Source: Sorghum bicolor | Taxonomy: Eukaryota > Streptophyta > Magnoliopsida > Poales > Poaceae | NCBI RefSeq assembly: GCF_000003195.3 | Contig: NC_012872.2 | Coordinates: forward strand, 22,654,066-22,718,065 | Length of the DNA stretch: 64,000 bases | Reading direction: 5' to 3' | Shown here: positions 1-12,380 of the stretch, one piece after another | Layout of the letters: the number at the start of each line of letters is the position of its first letter | Numbering within the stretch: the first letter of the stretch is position 1 | Notes under the pieces: model-generated | Databases searched by the model: none | Seen by the model: only the letters and a program-made list of their open reading frames with translations | Told to the model about the DNA's origin: nothing | Translations under genes and position numbers: made by a program

Positions 1-2029
1 AAAAGACGACTATACGTTGATCGTATTTTAAGAAAACAGGTGATGGATTATTCAAAGAAATATCTGAAAGTTGAGTTGACCAAATTATAAAAGAATTATA
101 AAAGTTGGAGTTAAACTTTAGTCATAACCAAATTACGAACCATTCTACATCATTTAAGTCACTTTACTATTTATAATTAGAAAACAAGGAATTTGTGTTA
201 TAAGTTAAACAAGGCATTTATGATATGAGATCAGATTAACTAGATCACAATTGAAAAGGTATTTATGTTGGTATTAATAACATTAATATTTATTTACGAG
301 AACTAAAGTTATAAACAAATTGCTTTTGTAGATTAAACGGGCATTTAGTTAGTCATTAATCATTTTGTATTTATGGTGAAAACCTAAATGGTCAAACGAG
401 GTAACTATTACTGCTAAAGCGTAGCTTACGACGATACGAAACTAACGCGACAAGAACGGCCTCAATCGGAGTTAAAACGTGGATTTTATGGCCAAAACTA
501 GGTCAGTGGCAAAACTGTGAATAGGTAGAACTATTTTTCATATTTTAAATAATTAAAACTGATTTTTAAAAGTATTTGGACTGCAGGCACTATTTCCCTA
601 AAGCGCAGGGGCTAAAACAGAAAAGTCAAGGGCTTTAAATTAAATACTTTTGAACTGAGTGTAGTGCGGGTTAATTACCGAAAAGTGCAGGGACTTTTTC
701 GCAAAACCGCCGGGGTCAACGGGCTGTGGCCGGCTGACCAGCCACGTGTCGCGACTGGACTGGCCGGTCCACGGCCCGCGCCTGTGGACCGGGGCGGTGG
801 CGGCTGGTCCACCGGTCCACCGTGGACCGGGGAGGGTCGGGCGGCCGGCCGCGGCGACGGCGCCATGGCCGCGCCGGTGAGCTCGTCGCGGCGGCTCTGC
901 GGGGCACGGGAGGCCGTGCCAAGGGCACGAACGCGTCGCGCGCGGTGCGGCGAGTGCGGTGCGTCGGCTGGTCACGCGGAAGAGAGGCCGGGGCGAGTGG
1001 GCTTCGCGGAGGGGCGGCTCGGCGACGGCGAGAACTCCGGCGAGCATGAAGGTGTGATGGGGAAGGGGATAAGGCACGCCGAGGGCACCAGCGTGCTCGT
1101 CGTGCCCTTGCGAGGTCGAGTCTGGGCTCACTTTGACGAGAACAGCAGCGGGGCGGAGCGCAGCGGAGGTCGGGATCTCGGCGACTTCAATGGCGGCGGC
1201 AAGCTTTGATTAGGGTTTTGCGGGGGCTTGGGAGAGCGATTAGGGCTTCTAGGGAGGCGTGCGGCGGCTGCAGGGCGCCCTTAAATAGGTGAAGGCGAAC
1301 CTCGGTTCGCGTGTGCGTAGAAACCGGGGCGGCGGCGCGGCGGCTGCCCCGTCCGAATCGGACGGGAGGTTGGGGATGACCACCCCGCTGACAGGTGGGG
1401 CCCCCTGGTCAGCGGCTGCGGGTGGAGAGGAGGCAGGCGGGGGCGCTGGGCTGGGCACTCGGGGCGCAGGTGCTACGTGGCTGGGCCGCGGCCCACTCGG
1501 GCATGCAGGGGGGGAAGGGAGGCCGGCCCAGGGCGCGCGCCCTTTTCCTTTCTCTTTTTTTTTATTCAAAAGGGTTTAAACCAAATTTTCAACACCTTTA
1601 TAAACCAAAATTTGATTTATTAATTTGGGTCGTTTTGAGAATTGTTTTCTCTACTGCTTTTGAAAACAAAGCATTTTTTTTCTTAATAACATATTTTTAA
1701 ATTATTTTTCCACTCAAATATAAATTAGTTTTCAAATATGACTTTTGGAGTTTTATTTTTTTGAAAACCGAAAGGACCTAAACGTGCTCTCTAGAAATTT
1801 TGAAATTCATTTTTCTGAGACAAGCCAAACAAAGCTAGGGCACAAAACACACGTCAAATAAAACACCCTCCACTTAATTTATTAAAAGTTTTAAAATTCC
1901 ACATTTTTCTCATTTTATATTAACAACAATGAATAAAATCTTGGAATATTTTACAAAAATTTTAAATCCTTGTTTAATTTAGTATTTTCTAATAACAATC
2001 CAAAATTAAAAATTTTGGAGTGTTATACA
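1..2029 (+). repeat. Probable LTR fragment (3' part), retrotransposon of unknown family
   Basis: This stretch has no convincing gene. An AT-rich part (1-640) is followed by a very GC-rich part (about 700-1540), then a pyrimidine tract (about 1540-1565) and AT-rich sequence to about 2029. That base-composition profile, in the same order, is seen in the element orientation of the 4-kb LTRs of element B. The block ends in GGAGTGTTATACA, which resembles the GTGTTACA end of many plant LTRs, and Gag-like coding sequence of another element begins straight afterwards. I infer an LTR, solo or 3', whose left part lies outside the window; GACGT at 2030-2034 would be its right target-site duplication. 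ORFs in the GC-rich part occur on both strands and look like composition artefacts. No second LTR copy is visible to prove the call. Confidence 0.4.
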
Positions 2030-3246
2030 GACGTACGTGGAGAGACCAATGGTCCTCCCACGCGACACTGGAGCACGGCAACAGACGTTCGAGCTGCCGG
2101 ATTTCTCTCAGGTACGAGGCCTCCGCCGCTTAGGACCTGGACGATACACGATCACCTCCCTCAGGCAAAGGCTGCTGGAGGAAGGACGCGGATGCTTCTA
2201 TACCGCCGAGCCAGACTCAGGCTCTGAGTCCGACAGCTACGACCCAACTAGGCAATCCTTCCATGCGGACGGGGCGGTGGAAACTACCGACGATACACAG
2301 GGCGCCGTTGCAGGCGGTCGAGCCCCTGCAGCAAGAGAGGACCCCAGGCCGCCTGGGAATGACGGTCAGGTCGACCCCCCTCCACAAGAAGACAGAGCCG
2401 CGCAATTTGCGCAGCTACGAGAGCTCAAAGCAAAGCTCGACAAAGATCGCGAGCGCCTTGTCCTGCTTGAATAGATCCTCGAGCAGGACCAGCCGTACCC
2501 GCCTGGCCGAAGTATCCGCAGACGGGCTCGAGAGGTACATCGGTAGATCGTCGGAGACGGGGAACCTGAGCAGCCCGTCAGCCGTTTCCCTCAAGCGGGC
2601 CAGAATGTCGTGGCGGCAATGATGCTGCTACGCAATATGCTCGAACCATCGAGCTCTCAAGCACGACGCATTCGAGACGAGGTGCAGACTCTGCTCCAAG
2701 TAGCGGCAGTTCAGCAGGCTGAGAGCTCGGCCTCTCGACGTCGAGGAGTAGCCACAGAAAAGCGTGATGAGCCTGCCCAGAACGAAAAGGAGGTGTCGGT
2801 CCATTAGCAGCCGCCCCCTCAAGGGAAAAAGACAGCACTCGTTCTCCACCACCCCGTCGACAACCAACGGCGAGACGACGCACGACGCGACATCGATGAG
2901 AATCGTCACCGCCGATATGGGGACACAGAAGAGTGCGGTTACAGCGCCCACCGTGGTGGGAGATACGACAGCGATGAGGACCGGATGGCTCTAGAACCAC
3001 TGGGCCCTCGAGTGTTCGGCAGAGCAATCCGCAGCACGCTGCTGCCCAGCCCGTTTCAACCCCCGACCAGCATCACTAACTACAACAGCGAGACCAAGCC
3101 AGAGCTGTGGCTGGCAGACTTCAGGCTAGCCTGTCAGCTAGGAGGCGCTCGAGGGGACGATCGAGCCATCATCCGACAGCTACCACTTTTTTCTCTCCGA
3201 CACCACCCGCAGATGGCTCGAGGAACTCCCAGCCAACCAGATCCAC
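2030..3246 (+). pseudogene. gag pseudogene of element A, 5' part (interrupted by element B)
   Basis: Translation in shifting frames gives a Tat-type Gag: a charged N-terminal region (about 2037-2474, ending in a coiled-coil-like stretch rich in Lys, Asp and Arg), a downstream charged region, and the start of the capsid-like retrotransposon Gag domain at about 2985-3246 (ITNYN, LWLADFRLAC). An in-frame TAG at 2472-2474 and several later frame changes break it. The domain stops exactly where element B begins and resumes at 22262 with DWVDLVRVFEGNFQGTY, the expected next segment. The true start codon is not clear because the block adjoins LTR-like DNA. The product would have been the structural particle protein. 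Confidence 0.75.
3242..3246. repeat. Target-site duplication (left) of element B
   Basis: TCCAC precedes the TGTGACAG end of element B and is repeated at 22257-22261. The gag reading of element A is restored when one copy is kept. This marks an integrase-mediated insertion with 5-bp duplication. Confidence 0.9.
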
Positions 3247-6200
3247 TGTGACAGAACCCCCTAAGTGTTTGGGCCCACCGGCACCTGTCACTGTCCTAAG
3301 GACCTCTGACGGCGACGTCGGGGATCCTCCCACTTTAGAAGTCCGATGAACGTCGCTGGACGCTCATTCCACTGCTACCAGCGGCGTGCCAAGCCGGCTC
3401 GTCCTGACCACTGGTGGTGGTCAATTAACGAGAACTTCTTCTTCTCGCCCTTACAGGATAGCAAGTGGCCACCTTAACACCAGGATCATTCGTTGCGAAG
3501 ACATTGCAGTACCACAAACGACATACGACTAAAATAATATTTCAGAGTAAAACAGCGGAAGTATTACATAACTTATTTTACAAAAGGAGTTCTTCCAAAT
3601 AGCAGAGTGTTATTACAAACCAGGTCCAGCGGAGCAACTTAAACTTTAGAACAGAGATTACAAATTTACAGACCCTGCCCATGGGTCACGCTCACTCTTC
3701 TTCGTCGTCAACCTCGACGACGGTGACGCAACAGGGTCCGAAACAAGTCGGCTCCTAAGCTTCACCTGCAACAGGGGTTATAACACCCTGAGTACGGGAG
3801 TACTCAACAAGACTTATCCGGCAGGAAAAGAGGAGAACTTAGGAATGCAGGCTTAGGGTAAGCAAAGAGTGGCTGAGCAAGGAGCCAGAAGGTTTTGCCA
3901 AAAAGCTTACTAATAGTGCATCCTTACTTTCAAGTTTTACCTGCGAAGTCCTCTCCCGTCGAGGCCGAGGAGTTCGAGGACAGTCTAACTAGTTGTTTCC
4001 CCAAAGACGAGTCTGTGAGTTGCTAGTCCTAAAATAGAGTATCATTTATTCGATGACCATAGCTTCATGTCGCTATGAGTCCGGTAATTGGGATCCGAAC
4101 CTCACGAGACATTTCCCCCTTTCCCATTTTACCAATTAGTTGCATAATTAACTACGATGAGGGGCAGTGGATTGAGTCTCCCAATCGGGGAGCAACGACG
4201 ATTCGAACCACTTAGCAATCCAGCTGGAGTTCCTAACCACCCGACATATGTAGAACCAAAACTTGCATATGTCAACCCAAATCAAGCTCTCCCCAAATTT
4301 GACCAGGTTCGTGGCACCCGAGAGCACCGTACTCCACCATCCTACAGCCGATCTAGATGTTTTTCGGTCATCTCAGATCCGTAAGGTGGGTACACACTAC
4401 TCTCGCCATCTTTCCACTCCCAGTGCGCGAGTAGCTGTTCGCGTCGAGGGATTACAAGACCGGGCTTACCGAGGGCAAGTGGCTAGTACTATAAATTCTC
4501 AACCCAGCGGGCCATCAACGGACCGGTCCTTAACCGACACAGTTGGAGACACTACTTTAAGACTCCATTCTTAAAGCAAGTCCACCGACCGGTCTCAGAT
4601 TAAAACATCATTGATCATAAATGTATTCCACAACAACCCTTCAAACTTTCTTATTTGAAAACCTATCTAGTAGCAGGGCTAAGCATTACTACGCAGTTTT
4701 AAATAAACAGGTGTCAAGGACAGGATAACAGATATCAAGGCAGTAAATGCAGCAAGTAGGTTAACCCAATTCTCAACTACCTAATGCAGCATTTTCAATT
4801 CATAAGTGATAAAAGATTTAAAACATTCAAGGAGGGTTAATGCATCCGGGGCTTGCCTTGGTTGCAGGGCAGGGAGGGACCCTCAGAGACTTCCCAAGTC
4901 TCGGATCCGACTTCCTCGAACGGAGCACCGACCTCGGGGTTCGGTTCAACGGGCGCTCCTTCGGTCACGGATACTATACGCAAAACGATGAATGCTCATG
5001 ATGTGCGTATGACAAATATGCAAGAAGGGTCAAGTCGAGTACAACTTGCCTTCTCGGAGCAACACAGAATAAACATTAATTAACGTTGTTTACTATTTTA
5101 GTGTTTTTACCCAAGAGGTTGCATCTGTAAATTAGAATATTTCTTAATTCATAATTATCTTAAATTAACTAATTATTAATCCTATTTACCTCAATTAACT
5201 CTTAAATAACTACTAATGACAATAATTAAGTATTAAGGCCAAACAATAATTAAATGCCAAAGGTCATTAGGGTTAATGACCTCAGGTCATCACATAATCC
5301 AAAATCACCCAAACCTAATTATGAGGATTTAACTAATCACTATCTAATTATTTTGGAATTATTATTTAATTACTAAATAAGGGTTTATTAATATTTTATA
5401 CAAACATAATCCAAATGCCACCAAATTTTGTGTGGAGCCAGGGAATAATATTCAGAGGCTCTCCACAAATTTTGGTGATTTTTGGACATACAAATAAATT
5501 ATTAAAATTCATACAAGTTTTATTCGCTAATTAAAGGAGCCAATTTTTATATCCTTGCAAACTGTCAAAAACACAGAACCTAATATTTTTCTTTGGTTCT
5601 ATATATTTCAGGGAGTCTATACAAAAATTCTCATCATTTTTGGATCATCACCCAATTTATTACACAAATTCAAACATTCAGCATATTTAAACAAAAAGGA
5701 AAAAGAAAAAGGCACTGTGGCGTGCGGGCGGCCTGCTTGGACTTGGCCCAAGTCGGCCCGCGAGCGCTCTCCCGCGCGGCCTGCGCGCGCTGGCGCTGCT
5801 CTCTCACACGGCCGCTGACGAGCGGGTCCCGCTCGTCAGGGTCGTCTTCCACCTCTCACCACCGCTCCGGTGAGCCCTGGCTCCGCGCCGGTGAGCTCCC
5901 GGCCTGCGCGGCGGGGTGGGTTAGCATCTCCGACGTCTCGCGCAACCCCTAGGACACACGAGACCACCTTTACTCCCCCTACCCTCCCTGACCACGCTCA
6001 TGGCGGATGGCCGTCGCGGCCGAGCACACGCTGGCAACCACAGGCAAGTATAGCGCACAAGGAGTAGCGCAAAAGCACTAGAAGCTCACCACGACTTCAG
6101 CCGAGCGAAAAGCAGCAGCGGAGAGGGCCGGGGTGATGCTGGCAACGGTGGTATGCCCGCGTCGGCGCTTTGGCCGGAATTGGAGAGGGACGGCTCGGTA

Positions 6201-7297
6201 GAGGGCGCTGGTAGGTTAGAGCTTGTGTTCGGGGGTGCAATCAGTGGCGGAGCTCAAGGCGGAGCTGCTGGCGTGCTCAAAGGGCTTGGAAAGGGAACGG
6301 GTGAGGCGAAATTGGGAGGCACAGGGAGCTCGTCGGCGTCGAGGTTCAGGAAGAAGAAAAGAAAACTCCCGGCCACCCGAGGCTTTATCCATGCGACGGC
6401 GCCTGCGATGCGGATGAGGACGTCCGCGTGAAGCACAGCAGCAAGCAGCTGCGTGGCCAGCTGCGTGGCGTCGCGCGCGGAGGCGGCTCTGCCCCGGCGG
6501 CAGAGCACCCCCCCTGCCGAACACTGTAGCAATCCTCATCCACAGTTTGTAGTTTTGTAAAATTCGCCCAAAATTTGAACTGGAGTCAAATTTGTGTCAA
6601 AACAAAAGTTGTTCCAAATTTTATAAGCTACAAAACATATTTAAGAGTCCAGAACTGATTTTGAGTGTAAGGGCATGAATTTAGGGGAAACAGTTTGAAA
6701 TTCGAAAATTCAATTTGGGGCAAATTTGGTTTGAATTGGGGCAGATCAGAATTTCCAAAATTACTTTTGTTTTTCCTAAACAACTTGAAAAATCCCCAAC
6801 ATGAAAGTTGCTCAACTTTTTGTGTTCTACAACTTTCATGTTGACCACTTTTCAAAATTCCAAATGGATTTTGAATTGGAGGTTTAAATTGGAAAAGGGG
6901 ACATTTTCTGGAAATCTGTATTTGCAAAATTACTTTGAATTTTTTTATTGAAACTTCAAAAACTCAACACACCAAAGTTGTACACCTTAACAAGATCTAC
7001 AACTTTGCTTTTGAACTCAACCTCAAATTTTTCTTAGTTTTTAAGTTGTGCAAAAAGGGGCAATTCTAGGATCCAGAAATCAGGGTTTCCCCCCCCCTTA
7101 GCTTTTCGAAAAACTTCCACCCTAGGGTTTTAGCAAGCATCAACACACAACATAAGCACACTCTACTCCCCTAAGCACAAGCAATCAAAATAAACTTGTT
7201 TTAAGTTGATGCATAATAATGTGCTTAACAAATATGCTTTGCAATGCATATGATGACATGATCCGCTTTTAGTGTTCGTAACATCGGGGATGTTACA
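3247..7297 (-). repeat. 3' LTR of element B (4051 bp)
   Basis: This is the left copy in window coordinates and the 3' LTR in element orientation. It matches 18204-22256 over its whole length with scattered substitutions. It begins TGTGACAG and ends GATGTTACA on the + strand. It holds an AT-rich block, a GC-rich block (about 5715-6530) with a 12-bp tandem repeat (6445-6470 region), and a poly-C tract near 7089. Plus-strand ORFs inside (5555-5818 and 5593-5952) reappear in the other copies only because the DNA is duplicated; I see no sign of coding selection. Confidence 0.93.
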
Positions 7298-7314
7298 GCC
7301 CTCCCTCCTTAAAG
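7298..7314 (-). promoter_or_regulatory. Polypurine tract of element B, adjacent to 3' LTR
   Basis: On the minus strand this reads as a purine run (CTTTAAGGAGGGAGGGC) directly before the TGTAACATCC start of the 3' LTR. That is the position and composition of the plus-strand DNA primer for reverse transcription. Confidence 0.85.
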
Positions 7315-10300
7315 AAATCTCGTCCCCGAGATTTAAAACCTTAGGGTAAGTAATGGAAAAGGAAATTTGTCAAAACTCTTTCATCTTCAACTTTCCCATA
7401 AGGCAAGAGGTTGGGAAAAACACTCCATTATAAACATATATGTACATTAGGTACATGGCTCTGGCGACTCTTTTCCTTCACTAGAGTACACTCTCTATTT
7501 ATCATATGTTGTCCTGAAGAGAAGCATGGAATTCAGGAAAATTCTCCAGTAGATAGTCCTCAGATTCCCAAGTGGCTTCCTCTTCAGAGTGCTGGCTCCA
7601 CTGTGTCTTGTACCACTTGGTAGTCGTTCTTCGAGTAATTCTATTTCTTTGATCCAGTACTCGGACAGGATACTCCGAATAAGTTAGATCTGGTTCTAGT
7701 TCTACGTCTTCAATATCTTGAACTTGGTCTGGTACCCGAAGACACTTTTTCAGTTGAGACACATGGAACACATTATGTATCCCGGATAATCGTTCGGGCA
7801 GTTTAAGGCGGTAAGCTACCTGTCCACATCGGTCAATGATTGGAAATGGACCAATGTAACGGGGCGCTAACTTGCCTTTAACACCAAAACGATTTACTCC
7901 TTTCATTGGGGATACTTTCAAATACACATGATCACCTTTGACGAACTTTAATGGTCGACGTCTTTTATTAGCGTAACTTTTCTGTCAGGACTGAGCAACT
8001 TTCAAGTTATTTTGGATTTGTTTCACTTTGCTCTCAGTCTCTTTCACTAAGTCAACTCCGAAGAACCATCTTTCCCCAGGTTCCGACCAATGTAACGGAG
8101 TTCGACATCGACGACCATACAGTGCCTCAAAGGGTGCCATCTTGATACTCTCTTGGTAGCTATTGTTGTAAGAAAATTCGGCTAGAGGCAAGCAGTCATC
8201 CCACTTATCTGGAAAATTCAGGGCACAAGATCTTAATAGATCTTCTAGGGTTTGATTCACCCTTTTAGTTTGCCCACCTGTTTGAGGGTGGTAGGCTGTG
8301 CTATATAAAAGTTTGGTACCCAAGGATTTGTGTAAACATTTCCAGAATTGGGAGACAAATTGTGTGCCTCTATCTGACACTATTGTCTTTGGCACCCCAT
8401 GCAGACTTAGGATACGATCAAAATAAATCTGAGCATAGGTGGAAGTATGATACGATTTCTTTACAGGTAAAAAGTGTGCTGTTTTGGTGAGACGATCTAC
8501 GATGACCCAAATTGAATCAAAGCCTTTGGTTGTCTTGGGCAATCCCACTATGAAATCCATACTTATGTCATCAAATTTCCAGGCTGGAATAGGCAAAGGT
8601 TGCAACTCACCAGCAGATTTGAGATGAATAGCTTTGACTTTTCGACAGGTGTCACATTGGGCCACATAGCGAGCTATTTCTATTTTCATTTTGTCCACCA
8701 AAACCTCTGTTTTAGGTCCTGATACATCTTATTGCTTCCCGGATGAATAGAATACCTCGTGGTATGAGCTTCATCCAGGATTTGTTGACGTAGCTCAGGT
8801 ACCTTTGGAACCACTAACCGGTTCTTGAACCAGATTACTCCCGCATCATCCACCTTAAAGTCTGTGGGTGCTCTATTAGAAATCTTCTCTTTAAGATGTT
8901 TCATGCCTTTGTCCTCTCTTTGTGCCTCTATGATTTGAGCTTCGAGATTGAAATCAATCTTTAGATTGGCAAGGCTTCCTTGGGAAATCATTTCTATCCC
9001 CAAGTTTTCTAGCTCTTGGCAAAAAGTTATATTCCTAGGCGTCACTGTTAAGCAATTACAGTGAGCCTTACGACTGAGGGCATCAGCTACTACATATGCC
9101 TTACCAGGGTGATAATGCACCTCAAGGTCGTAATCTTTAATTAATTCTAGCCACCTTCGCTGGCGCATATTAAGCTCAGCTTGAGTAAAGATATACTTCA
9201 AGCTTTTGTGATCGGTGTATAGATGACAGGTGTTCCCCAACAGATAATGACGCCAGATCTTTAATGCATGTACCACGGCGGCTAGTTCAAGATCATGGGT
9301 CGGGTAATTCTCTTCATGTGGTTTGAGCTGTCTGGAAGCATAGGCAATTACACGACCCTCCTGCATTAGCACACAGCCTATCCCTATCCCTGATGCGTCA
9401 CAATACACGTCAAAGGGTTTTTCAATGTCTGGCTGGGCTAAGACAGGTGCAGTTGTCAATAATCTTTTCAGAGTCTGAAAGGCTTGCTCACATTGAGGTG
9501 ACCAAACAAATTTTGTTTGACCTTTGAGCAAGGTCGTGATTGGTTTGGCGACTCTCGAAAAGTCCGGAATAAAACGACGGTAACATCCCGCCATACCCAG
9601 AAAACTACGGACCTCATGTACCGTAGTCGGGGGTTTCCAATTCAACACATCTTCTACCTTGCCTGGGTCTACAGCGACTCCCTCCGCTGATAATACATGA
9701 CCCAGGAAATGAACTTTGTCCAGCCAGAACTCACATTTGCTGAACTTGGCATATAGTTGATGCTCCCTAAGACGGGTCAGCACGATTCTCAAATGTTCAG
9801 CATGTTCTTTCTTAGTCTTGGAGTAAATCAAGATGTCATCAATAAAGACGACGACAAATTTGTCTAGTTCTGGCATGAAGACATAGTTCATCAGGTACAT
9901 GAAATGGGCCGGTGCATTAGTTAATCCGAAAGACATCACCAAGTATTCATACAACCCGTAACGGGTTGTAAAAGCTGTCTTGGGCACATCTTCCGGCCTA
10001 ATTTTAATTTGGTGGTACCCTGATCTCAAATCAATTTTTGAGAACACTTTGGCCCCGGCTAGCTGGTCAAACAGTAAGTCAATGCGGGGCAATGGGTACT
10101 TGTTCTTAATCGTCACCTCATTTAGGGGACGATAATCGACACACAGCCTTAATGTTTGATCTTTCTTTTTTACAAACAAGGCTGGGCAACCCCAGGGAGA
10201 AGAACAGGGCTGAATAAAACCTTTCTGCAACAGCTCTTGTAATTGGGTTTTTTATTCGGCCAGCTCTTTCGGTGCCATTCTGTAGGCCCTTCGAGATATT

Positions 10301-10363
10301 GGGGCTGTCCCTGGTTTCAATTCTATACTGAATTGTACATCCCGGTCCGGAGGCAGACCTGGT
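7298..10363 (-). pseudogene. Partial second internal region of B: broken RT-RNase H-integrase
   Basis: This copy of pol is nearly identical to 12177-15240 but stops at 10363, where it jumps into LTR sequence. RT-RNase H is open at 8686-10230 (514 codons) with motif A ([10 protein letters not shown]) and FIDD intact. Integrase is split by a TGA at about 7986-7988, where the other copy has CGA (Arg), giving 7985-8701 and 7502-7927. The third catalytic residue of the integrase triad is lost: GGQTKRVNQ here against GGQTERVNQ in the other copy. The chromodomain (about 7502-7720) remains. It shares two lesions with the other copy: a TAA just before RT (10252-10254 region) and the RNase H/integrase frame break at 8686-8701. 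Gag, protease and ORF0 are missing. Confidence 0.88.
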
Positions 10364-12176
10364 GATTTTTGGACATACAAATAAATTATTAAAATTCATA
10401 CAAGTTTTATTCGCTAATTAAAGGAGCCAATTTTTATATCCTTGCAAACTGTCAAAAACACAGAACCTAATATTTTTCTTTGGTTCTATATATTTCAGGG
10501 AGTCTATACAAAAATTCTCATCATTTTTGGATCATCACCCAATTTATTACACAAATTCAAACATTCAGCATATTTAAACAAAAAGGAAAAAGAAAAAGGC
10601 ACTGTGGCGTGCGGGCGGCCTGCTTGGACTTGGCCCAAGTCGGCCCGCGAGCGCTCTCCCGCGCGGCCTGCGCGCGCTGGCGCTGCTCTCTCACACGGCC
10701 GCTGACGAGCGGGTCCCGCTCGTCAGGGGCGTCTTCCACCTCTCACCACCGCTCCGGTGAGCCCTGGCTCCGCGCCGGTGAGCTCCCGGCCTGCGCGGCG
10801 GGGTGGGTTAGCATCTCCGACGTCTCGCGCAACCCCTAGGACACACGAGACCACCTTTACTCCCCCTACCCTCCCTGACCACGCTCATGGCGGATGGCCG
10901 TCGCGGCCGAGCACACGCTGGCCACCACAGGCAAGTATAGCGCACAAGGAGTAGCGCAAATGCACTAGAAGCTCACCACGACTTCAGCCGAGCGAAAAGT
11001 AGCAGCGGAGAGGGCCGGGGTGATGCTGGCAACGGTGGTATGCCCGCGTCGGCGCTTTGGCCGGAATTGGAGAGGGACGGCTCGGTAGAGGGCGCTGGTA
11101 GGTTAGAGCTTGTGTTCGGGGGTGCAATCAGTGGTGGAGCTCAAGGCGGAGCTGCTGGCGTGCTCAAAGGGCTTGGAAAGGGAACGGGTGAGGCGAAATA
11201 TGGAGGCACAGGGAGCTCGTCGGCGTCGAGGTTCAGGAAGAAGAAAAGAAAACTCCCGGCCACCCGAGGCTTTATCCATGCGACGGCGCCTGCGATGCGG
11301 ATGAGGACGTCCGCGCGAAGCACAGCAGCAAGCAGCTGCGTGGCGTCGCGCGCGGAGGCGGCTCTGCCCCGGCGGCAGAGCACCCCCCCTGCCGAACACT
11401 GTAGCAATCCTCATCCACAGTTTGTAGTTTTGTAAAATTCGCCCAAAATTTGAACTGGAGTCAAATTTGTGTCAAAACAAAAGTTGTTCCAAATTTTATA
11501 AGCTACAAAACATATTTAAGAGTCCAGAACTGATTTTGAGTGTAAGGGCATGAATTTAGGGGAAACAGTTTGAAATTCGAAAATTCAATTTGGGGCAAAT
11601 TTGGTTTGAATTGGGGCAGATCAGAATTTCCAAAATTACTTTTGTTTTTCCTAAACAACTTGAAAAATCCCCAACATGAAAGTTGCTCAACTTTTTGTGT
11701 TCTACAACTTTCATGTTGACCACTTTTCAAAATTCCAAATGGATTTTGAATTGGAGGTTTAAATTGGAAAAGGGGACATTTTCTGGAAATCTGTATTTGC
11801 AAAATTACTTTGAATTTTTTTATTGAAACTTCAAAAACTCAACACACCAAAGTTGTACACCTTAACAAGATCTACAACTTTGCTTTTGAACTCAACCTCA
11901 AATTTTGCTTAGTTTTTAAGTTGTGCAAAAAGGGGCAATTCTAGGATCCAGAAATCAGGGTTTCCCCCCCCCCCCCTTAGCTTTTCGAAAAACTTCCACC
12001 CTAGGGTTTTAGCAAGCATCAACACACAACATAAGCACACTCTACTCCCCTAAGCACAAGCAATCAAAATAAACTTGTTTTAAGTTGATGCATAATAATG
12101 TGCTTAACAAATATGCTTTGCAATGCATATGATGACATGATCCGCTTTTAGTGTTCGTAACATCGGGGATGTTACA
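10360..12176 (-). repeat. Truncated third LTR inside element B
   Basis: This segment matches 5473-7297 of the left LTR and the corresponding part of the right LTR, so it is the first 1.8 kb of an LTR in element orientation. Its inner end (12176) is complete and abuts a proper PPT. Its other end stops inside the LTR and joins internal sequence through a shared TGGT (10360-10363). It lacks one unit of a 12-bp tandem repeat present in both outer LTRs and has a longer poly-C tract. Confidence 0.92.
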
Positions 12177-12193
12177 GCCCTCCCTCCTTAAAG
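12177..12193 (-). promoter_or_regulatory. Polypurine tract of the complete internal region of B
   Basis: Same purine run as at 7298-7314, directly preceding the truncated middle LTR in element orientation. It shows that the middle LTR was once the 3' LTR of the complete internal region. Confidence 0.83.
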
Positions 12194-12380
12194 AAATCTC
12201 GTCCCCGAGATTTAAAACCTTAGGGTAAGTAATGGAAAAGGAAATTTGTCAAAACTCTTTCATCTTCAACTTTCCCATAAGGCAAGAGGTTGGGAAAAAC
12301 ACTCCATTATAAACATATATGTACATTAGGTACATGGCTGTGGCGACTCTTTTCCTTCACTAGAGTACACTCTCTATTTA

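Noticed and set aside
664..1209. Long GC-rich ORF with an opposing ORF at 640-1131
   Set aside because: GC-rich DNA gives open frames on both strands. The translation is Gly/Arg/Ala-rich without a motif, and the base-composition profile fits an LTR.
5555..5952. Plus-strand ORFs repeated at 10442-10839 and 20512-20909, apparently a conserved gene in three copies
   Set aside because: They lie in the three copies of one LTR; identity comes from DNA duplication, and the frame spans AT-rich and GC-rich LTR sequence without any domain.
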